This document shows, in pieces, positions 30,307 through 35,387 of a DNA stretch of 35,387 bases. How positions within the stretch are numbered: the first letter of the stretch is position 1; each line of letters begins with the position of its first letter. Origin of the DNA: Alysiella crassa DSM 2578 (GTDB taxonomy: Bacteria > Pseudomonadota > Gammaproteobacteria > Burkholderiales > Neisseriaceae). The notes beneath the pieces were generated by a model, which was given only the letters and a program-made list of their open reading frames with translations, had not been told where the DNA came from and did no database searches. Made by a program: the position numbers and the translations under genes. The DNA is taken from the NCBI RefSeq assembly GCF_000745955.1, contig NZ_JQKH01000019.1, forward strand, positions 1-35,387. Reading direction: 5' to 3'.

Positions 30307-31103
30307 ATGGAGCAGCAACGCGATTTATATCCCCACGAAATTTTGCAAGAAATCATCAGCAAAACCGAAAGTAAAGCCAATGCCAGCCTGAAAATGCTGG
30401 CTATTTTGAGTTTTTTGGGTGGTGGATATGTGGGTTTGGGCTATTTGGCGTATTTGAAAGTGGTCAGCGGCATACCTGCCGAATGGGGTGGTTTGGCGGC
30501 ATTGCTGGGGTCGGCGGTGTTTCCCATTTGCCTGATTTGCATTTTGATTGGCGGCGGCGAACTGGCAACGGGCAATATGATAATTATGGCATTGGGCAAA
30601 TTCACGCGCCGTGTGCGCCTGTCCAAACTGTTACGCAATTGGGTCATGGTGAGCGTGGGCAATTTGGTGGGGGCTTTGTGTGTGGCGTATTTTTTGGGAC
30701 ATTATGTGGGCTTGTCCGAAGGCGCTGCCATCAACAAAACCATCGCCATCGCGCAAAGCAAAGTAAACATGGATTTTGGTCGTGCTTTTGTGTCGGCAAT
30801 TGCGTGTAATTGGTTGGTTTGCATGGGAATTTGGTTTTATTTTGGTGCAAAACAAACTTCGGGGCGCATTTTGGCGATGTGGTTCCTGTGATGATTTTTG
30901 TCTTGATTGGTTTTCAGCATTTTGTGGGGAATATGGTGATGATTCCAGCAGGGATTTTTGCAGGTGCGCCGATTACTTGGGGGCAATTTTTTACCAATAT
31001 GTTGCCTGTGTTTTTGGGTAATGTGGTGGGTGGCACATCGTTTGTGGCGGCTTCGTATTTGTATGCCTACAAACATTTATTAAAAGACGATTATTCCATT
31101 TAA
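30307..31103 (+). pseudogene. Formate/nitrite transporter (FNT) family channel, 1-base frameshift
   Basis: The frame from 30307 (MEQQRDLYPHEILQ) runs to a stop at 30889-30891, 194 aa, and covers the first four helices, with GGGELATGNM and NLVGALCVAYF. It breaks at MWF-L-stop. The next frame continues exactly where the family should: PVMIFVLIGFQHFVGNMVMI, PAGIFAGAPITWGQFF and GNVVGG, to a stop at 31101-31103. One missing T in TGG-TT(T)-CCT (30880-30887) accounts for it; the restored protein would be about 265 aa, the usual FNT size. FocA/NirC channels move formate, nitrite or hydrosulfide through the inner membrane. Either a recent inactivation or a sequence error. A DUS-pair terminator follows. 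Confidence 0.88.
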
Positions 31104-31115
31104 TCAACAAAATAC

Positions 31116-31157
31116 AGGCAGCCTGAAAATATAGTGAATTCAGGCTGCCTATTTTTT
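31116..31157 (+). terminator. Inverted DUS-pair terminator
   Basis: AGGCAGCCTGAA (31116-31127) pairs with TTCAGGCTGCCT (31139-31150), followed by ATTTTTT. It serves the FNT gene. Confidence 0.8.
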
Positions 31158-31161
31158 GAAT

Positions 31162-31177
31162 CATCAAAATTTTTGAT
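31162..31177. repeat. CATCAA-N5-TTGAT hairpin, copy 4 (imperfect)
   Basis: CATCAA (31162-31167), loop AATTT, TTGAT (31173-31177). It touches the stop of the minus-strand YqhA-type gene. Confidence 0.45.
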
Positions 31178-31710
31178 TAATGATGTGAATGTGCGCTGCT
31201 ATTATGCAAAATTTTGTCGGTATAAGCCATTGCCATCGCCGAAGCCAAAAAACCCATGTGTATTAATAATTGCCACATCATCGTTTTCTCATCTAATTTG
31301 GCGGCATTGATGAACGTTTGCAGCAAATGAATAGATGAAATACTGATAATCGCCATAGACAATTTCACTTTCAACACCGAAGCATTCACATGGTCTAGCC
31401 ATTCGGGTTGGTCGGGGTGGGTATCCACATTCAGGCGCGACACAAAAGTTTCATAACCACCAATCAGCACCATAATCAATAAGTTAGCAATCATCACCAC
31501 ATCAATCAAATTCAGCACCGCCAACATCACCATCGTTTCGTCCATCGTGCCGAGATTCACGGTTAAATGCCACAGGGATTTCATAAATTTATACGCATAA
31601 ATTCCCTGCACCACAATCAGCCCCAAATAAATCGGCAATTGCAACCAACGACTCGCAAAAACCAATCGCGCCAATGGTCTGGGTGTAGTAAATTGTTTTT
31701 GTTCAGACAT
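31177..31710 (-). CDS. YqhA/UPF0114-family membrane protein
   Basis: A 177-aa inner-membrane protein with about four helices (from [20 protein letters not shown] near residue 24). It has the family landmarks [21 protein letters not shown], the acidic-His segment [36 protein letters not shown] and a final [14 protein letters not shown]. The match to UPF0114/YqhA is by pattern recognition; function is unknown in all relatives I know. ATG 31710 has GGAAAA upstream. The C-terminal His cluster (SAHSHH) is a small oddity. truC is upstream on the same strand with a 63-base gap, so the two could be co-transcribed. Confidence 0.85.
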   Translation of the reverse strand: MSEQKQFTTPRPLARLVFASRWLQLPIYLGLIVVQGIYAYKFMKSLWHLTVNLGTMDETMVMLAVLNLIDVVMIANLLIMVLIGGYETFVSRLNVDTHPDQPEWLDHVNASVLKVKLSMAIISISSIHLLQTFINAAKLDEKTMMWQLLIHMGFLASAMAMAYTDKILHNSSAHSHH

Positions 31711-31773
31711 TTGTGTTTTCCATCAAAAAAAAGGGCGTATTCTAACCAAGTTATGCGGCATTGAGAATACCCT

Positions 31774-32499
31774 TTACATGGATAAACCCATTGCACGCGC
31801 CACGCTTTGCCATTCATCATCAAATGGGGCGCACACTTCTATCCACACCCCCATTTCAGGCAGCCTGAAACGCAATGCGCTGGCGTGTAATAATAAACGT
31901 GTGTTACCCAAAAAATTTTGCACAGCCTTGTTTTGTTTCAAATCTCCGTGCGTGGTGTCGCCGATAATGGGGTGAAAAATATGTTTTAAATGGCGGCGAA
32001 TTTGGTGTTTGCGCCCCGTGTGCGGCGTGAGTTGCAGCAGTGAATAGCGCGATGTGGGAAATTTGGTATGGCTGACAAAGGGCAATTCGGTACGCGCCAA
32101 AGTGCGGTATTCGGTAATGGCGGCTTGGGCAGCTTTGTCGCGCTCGGCAAATTTATCTGCAATATCATCTAGTTGCTCTTTGAGTGGATAATCAATGCAG
32201 CCTGAATCGTCCGTCCAACCGCGCACAATGGCGTGATAGTATTTTTGTACACTGTGTGTTTCAAATTGCTGGGCAAAATATCGCGCCGCTTCGGGATTGA
32301 GCGCAAACAACATCACACCTGCAGTGGGTCTGTCCAAACGGTGAACGGGGTAAACGTGTTGTCCAATTTGGTCGCGCAGAGTTTGCATAAGAAAAATGGT
32401 TTCATGTTTGTCCAAAAAACTGCGGTGTACCAACATGCCTGCGGGTTTATTGACGACAACGCAAAGGGGGTCTTGATGGAGTATGGATAGATTTATCAT
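31774..32499 (-). CDS. truC: tRNA pseudouridine-65 synthase TruC
   Basis: A 241-aa pseudouridine synthase of the RluA family. The catalytic loop HRLDRPTAGV has the nucleophile Asp 56. The N-terminal VVVNKPAGMLVHRSFLDKHE and QTLRDQIGQHVYPVHRLDR are characteristic of TruC (E. coli about 260 aa), which isomerises U65 of tRNA-Ile and tRNA-Asp. The C-terminal part has TPHTGRKHQIRRHLKHIFHP and IIGDTTHGD, as in the family. A DUS at 31857 encodes FRLPEMG. ATG 32499 has GGAG within reach only weakly. Directly in front of it is TATAGTCG (32504-32511), which looks like a lone end of a Correia-like element. Confidence 0.93.
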   Translation of the reverse strand: MINLSILHQDPLCVVVNKPAGMLVHRSFLDKHETIFLMQTLRDQIGQHVYPVHRLDRPTAGVMLFALNPEAARYFAQQFETHSVQKYYHAIVRGWTDDSGCIDYPLKEQLDDIADKFAERDKAAQAAITEYRTLARTELPFVSHTKFPTSRYSLLQLTPHTGRKHQIRRHLKHIFHPIIGDTTHGDLKQNKAVQNFLGNTRLLLHASALRFRLPEMGVWIEVCAPFDDEWQSVARAMGLSM

Positions 32500-32524
32500 A
32501 ATATAGTCGTTTCAAATTAAAATC

Positions 32525-32557
32525 TTCAGGCTGCCTGAATCATACAGGCAGCCTGAA
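32525..32557. terminator. Inverted DUS pair between truC and nhaA
   Basis: TTCAGGCTGCCTG (32525-32537) pairs with CAGGCAGCCTGAA (32545-32557); 7-base loop. It lies behind nhaA on the minus strand. Confidence 0.55.
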
Positions 32558-32566
32558 AATTTTAGC

Positions 32567-32583
32567 CATCAAAATATTTGATG
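32567..32583. repeat. CATCAA-N5-TTGATG hairpin, copy 5
   Basis: CATCAA (32567-32572), loop AATAT, TTGATG (32578-32583). It lies directly behind the nhaA stop and next to a DUS pair, as in copies 2-4. Confidence 0.55.
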
Positions 32584-32584
32584 A

Positions 32585-33730
32585 TTAATTAGTTGGCGAA
32601 TGATTCCCTTGTTTTAAAACAATAAAACCACTCACACCAGCCAACAGCGAACCCAGAAATACGCCAATTTTCGCTTGGTCTTGCAAAGCCGTATCGCTAA
32701 ACGCCAATAGGCTGATAAACAAACTCATGGTAAAACCAATGCCGCACAACAATGCCACGCCATACACTTGTTTCCACGTTGCGCCTTCGGGCAAACTGGC
32801 GAAACGGCATTTCACCATCAACCATACGGTCGCAAATACCCCCAATTGTTTGCCCACAAACAAACCTGCCGCCACGCCCAACACCACAGGCGAAAACAAA
32901 TTGCCCAAACTAAACCCTGCAAACGACACGCCCGCATTGGCAAAACCAAAAATCGGCAACACCGCAAACGCCACAGGCAACGCCAAAGCGTGTTCCCATG
33001 TCAGCAGCAAAGGTTCGCGCACATCAGCGTCTGGCGAACGCAAAGGCATGGCAAACGCCAAAACCACCCCCGCCAAAGTTGCATGAATGCCTGTTTTCAA
33101 AACAAAAAACCACAGCAACGCACCCAAAACCAAATAAATCCAATGGCGCGTTTCATTTTTGTGATTGAAATAAAACAAAGCCGCCATCACCAACACCGCA
33201 GGCAATACATACAACCAGTGAATTTGTGCCGTGTAAAACAGCGCAATCACGACAATCACCGCCAAATCGTCCATAATCGCCAAAGCAGTGAGAAAAATTT
33301 TTAATGAAACAGGCACGCGGCTGCCCAAAATCGCCAATACGCCCAAAGCAAAAGCAATATCGGTCGCGGCTGGAATCGCCCAACCTTGCGTTAAAGGCGT
33401 ATTCGTTCCTGCAAACACCACATAAATCAACGCTGGCAACGCCAAACCACCCAACGCCGCCACCGCAGGCAAAAAGCGTTTGGCATTGTCGCTCAATTCC
33501 CCTTGCAGCAATTCGCGTTTCACTTCCAAACCGACAAACAGGAAAAACACCGCCATCAAGCCATCATTCACCCAATGCAATACGCTCATGCCCAATACTT
33601 TTGCGTCCAACAAAGCAAAATACGCAGGCGCAGCCGCCGAGTTGGCAATCAATAAACCCAAAACCGCCGCCACCATCAGGACAATGCCCGCCGCTTGCTC
33701 CGATTGGAAAAAATGTTTGATTATTTGCAT
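32585..33730 (-). CDS. nhaA: Na+/H+ antiporter NhaA
   Basis: A 381-aa inner-membrane antiporter (E. coli 388 aa) that exports Na+ in exchange for H+ and controls pH and salt tolerance. The ion-binding aspartates are Asp 154 and 155 (ALAIMDDLAVIVVIALFY), and Asp 124 is in the helix-IV break AIPAATDIAFALG; all correspond to Asp 163/164/133 of E. coli. The VGLEVKRELLQGEL loop and GCGIGFTMSLFI-type C-terminus (LLCGIGFTMSLFISLLAF) are intact. ATG 33730 follows AAAGGAAATC. Single gene, divergent from dadA; a DUS pair plus the CATCAA hairpin lie behind it. Confidence 0.96.
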   Translation of the reverse strand: MQIIKHFFQSEQAAGIVLMVAAVLGLLIANSAAAPAYFALLDAKVLGMSVLHWVNDGLMAVFFLFVGLEVKRELLQGELSDNAKRFLPAVAALGGLALPALIYVVFAGTNTPLTQGWAIPAATDIAFALGVLAILGSRVPVSLKIFLTALAIMDDLAVIVVIALFYTAQIHWLYVLPAVLVMAALFYFNHKNETRHWIYLVLGALLWFFVLKTGIHATLAGVVLAFAMPLRSPDADVREPLLLTWEHALALPVAFAVLPIFGFANAGVSFAGFSLGNLFSPVVLGVAAGLFVGKQLGVFATVWLMVKCRFASLPEGATWKQVYGVALLCGIGFTMSLFISLLAFSDTALQDQAKIGVFLGSLLAGVSGFIVLKQGNHSPTN

Positions 33731-33977
33731 TTTGATTTCCTTTACTTGAGATAAGGATATAAATATATCACAATTTGTTTTTCAGGCTGCCTGAAAGGAA
33801 AATGATTTATTTATAGTGAATATATGGAGAAAATAGGACACAATATAGGGGCAACTTGTTGCACCCCACATTAAACATTTTTTAATTGAAACACAAAAAA
33901 ACATTTCAAGCGGCTTTCTTACAAAAAAGGCTGCCTGAAATTCATGGTTCATCAATTTGTACCACAAGGAGAATATC
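33731..33977. other. Divergent intergenic region nhaA/dadA
   Basis: 247 bases with two DUS copies (33781, 33930), an AT-rich stretch (ATATAAATATATC near 33755) and the hairpin GGGGCAACTTGTTGCACCCC (33848-33867), a degenerate relative of the GTAGG palindromes. Promoters for both genes must be here but none is clear. Confidence 0.4.
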
Positions 33978-35234
33978 ATGAAAATCGTGATTTTGGGCGC
34001 GGGCATTTCAGGCGTCGCCAGCGCGTATTATTTGAATTTGGCGGGACACGAAGTTACCGTGTTGGAGCGCCAAACAGGCGTGGCAGACGAAACCAGTTAC
34101 GCCAACGCGGGACAACTTTCATTTGGCTACACGACGCCGTGGGCTGCGCCCAATGTGCCGCTCAAAGCATTGAAATGGCTGGGGAAAGAACATTCTCCGC
34201 TCATCATCAAACCCGATGGCAGCCTGTTTCAACTGAAATGGCTGGCGCAGATGACGGCAAATTGCACGTCCGCCGCCTACGCCCGCAATCAATCGCGCAT
34301 GATGCGGATTTCGGAATACAGCCGCCACCTGTTCGCCGAATTTGACGCGAAAGAAAATTTGGATTACGAACAACGCTCGGGCGGCACCTTGCACCTGTTC
34401 CGCGATAAAAATCTGTTTGAACAGTACAAGCAAAGCATGGGCGTGTTGGATTCATTTAACGTGCCATATCAAACACTTGACCCAGACGGCGTGTTGCAAT
34501 TTGAACCAGCCTTGGCGCACATGAAAGACAAAATCGCAGGCGCATTTCATCTGCCCAACGACCGTACGGGCGATTGCCGCTTGTTCACGCAAAAACTGGC
34601 GCAGTTGTGCCAAGAACGCGGCGTGGTGTTTCAATTTAATTGCACGATTGGCGATTTTAAACTTTCAGGCAGCCGCATTGAAGCGGCACAAACCAATCAG
34701 GGCGATTTTGCGGCGGACGCGTTTTTGTGTACGCTGGGCAGTTTCAGCCGCCCGATGTTGCAGAAATTGGGTTTGGATTTGCCGATTTACCCGATTAAGG
34801 GCTATTCGCTGACCATTCCGATTCACACGCCCGACCATGCGCCGCAATCTACCGTGTTGGACGAAACCTATAAAGTCGCGCTCACGCGGTTTAACGAGCG
34901 CATTCGTGTGGGCGGCATGGCGGAATTATCGGGCTACGCATTGCAGTGTCCGCCCGTACACAGAGAAACTTTGGCGATGGTGGCAAACGAACTCTTCCCC
35001 AATAGCGGCGACACCGCCCAAGCGGAATATTGGAGCGGTTTGCGCCCCGTAACACCCGACAGCACACCAATTGTCGGCGCGACCCGTTGGGAAAACCTGT
35101 TTACCAACGCAGGGCATGGCACTTTGGGTTGGACGATGAGTTTGGGTTCGGCGAAAATCGTTGCCGATTTGATTGACCACGGCAGCGCAGAAGTGCAATT
35201 TGATGATTTGAGTTTGGCGCGTTATGCGTGTTGA
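33978..35234 (+). CDS. dadA: D-amino acid dehydrogenase small subunit DadA
   Basis: A 418-aa FAD-dependent dehydrogenase that oxidises D-alanine and other D-amino acids to 2-oxo acids and passes electrons to the respiratory chain at the inner membrane. The N-terminal dinucleotide fold KIVILGAGISGVASAYYL, then VTVLERQTGVADETSYANAG, is diagnostic. Later GLRPVTPDSTPIVGAT and NAGHGTLGWTMSLGSAK close the FAD site. Length matches E. coli DadA (432 aa) and Neisseria homologues. ATG 33978 is supported by AAGGAG. In enterics dadA is followed by the alanine racemase dadX; here a GTAGG palindrome and non-coding DNA follow. A DUS-like CGATGGCAGCCTG is at 34214. Confidence 0.96.
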   Translation: MKIVILGAGISGVASAYYLNLAGHEVTVLERQTGVADETSYANAGQLSFGYTTPWAAPNVPLKALKWLGKEHSPLIIKPDGSLFQLKWLAQMTANCTSAAYARNQSRMMRISEYSRHLFAEFDAKENLDYEQRSGGTLHLFRDKNLFEQYKQSMGVLDSFNVPYQTLDPDGVLQFEPALAHMKDKIAGAFHLPNDRTGDCRLFTQKLAQLCQERGVVFQFNCTIGDFKLSGSRIEAAQTNQGDFAADAFLCTLGSFSRPMLQKLGLDLPIYPIKGYSLTIPIHTPDHAPQSTVLDETYKVALTRFNERIRVGGMAELSGYALQCPPVHRETLAMVANELFPNSGDTAQAEYWSGLRPVTPDSTPIVGATRWENLFTNAGHGTLGWTMSLGSAKIVADLIDHGSAEVQFDDLSLARYAC

Positions 35235-35387
35235 GTTTCAGGCTGCCTGAAAAGCGTAGGGTGCGCCGTGCGCACCGAGTTTTCACAATAAATTTCAGTA
35301 CACGACAAAAAAAGTACAATAAAAAAAGAAGTCCGCATCAATTCAGTGGTATCGTATTAATTTTCTCACGACTAATCCAATATGACT
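35235..35387. other. Right edge of window: DUS, GTAGG palindrome
   Basis: A DUS at 35237 is followed by GTAGGGTGCGCCGTGCGCACC (35256-35276), a 7-base-pair hairpin identical to the inverted copy at 12819. The last about 100 bases show no gene. Confidence 0.5.

Overview
The window looks like a chromosomal segment from a member of the Neisseriaceae, most likely of the Kingella / Simonsiella / Alysiella / Conchiformibius group. The main evidence is a near-palindrome, TTCAGGCAGCCTGAA or its complement TTCAGGCTGCCTGAA, present roughly 65-70 times by eye. It contains the DNA uptake sequence (DUS) dialects AGGCAGCCTGAA and AGGCTGCCTGAA that I recall for that group, not the GCCGTCTGAA of Neisseria. 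Housekeeping proteins (MutM, Edd, TyrS, DprA, MnmG, NhaA, DadA, a DolP/GNA2091-type lipoprotein) fit this placement.

Layout. 1-4.5 kb: tRNA-Lys, a membrane protein with LTPR repeats, a dual-BON lipoprotein, a Bcr/CflA efflux pump and an amino-acid binding lipoprotein. 4.5-8.7 kb: the giant helicase gene hrpA, carrying an in-frame repeat insertion. 8.7-10.2 kb: an AT-rich accessory islet with an Xre regulator, an ImmA/IrrE-type HExxH peptidase broken by a 1-base frameshift, a structured non-coding stretch and a 48-residue gene. 10.3-12.7 kb: mutM, tRNA-Pro and rhlE. 12.8-14.4 kb: a DUS-tipped miniature element, an MFS remnant and an amino-acid ABC permease. 14.6-22.5 kb: edd (with HexR-like palindromes), a DUF4026/DUF2314-type protein, a TauE-type permease, ferredoxin, a DUF2147 protein, sppA and tyrS.

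22.7-24.85 kb is the most striking part: 20 perfect DnaA boxes (TTATCCACA). Five lie directly behind dprA, two arrays of four lie inside the dprA coding sequence at exact 12-base spacing, and seven lie in the long intergenic region in front of dprA, with a 110-base direct duplication and AT-rich tracts. mnmG (gidA), a classical oriC neighbour, starts about 2.1 kb away. I read this as a candidate chromosomal replication origin wrapped around and partly written into the competence gene dprA.

25-35.4 kb: aqpZ, an EamA permease, mnmG, an AT-rich orphan gene altered at its 3' end by a 29-base tandem duplication, a small membrane protein, a formate/nitrite-family channel gene broken by a 1-base deletion, a YqhA-type membrane protein, truC, nhaA and dadA. 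Gene ends are commonly marked by inverted DUS pairs acting as terminators, sometimes with a second recurrent hairpin, CATCAA-N5-TTGATG. Two Correia-like miniature elements and a family of GTAGG palindromes are scattered between genes. Most genes are independent housekeeping units rather than one pathway.
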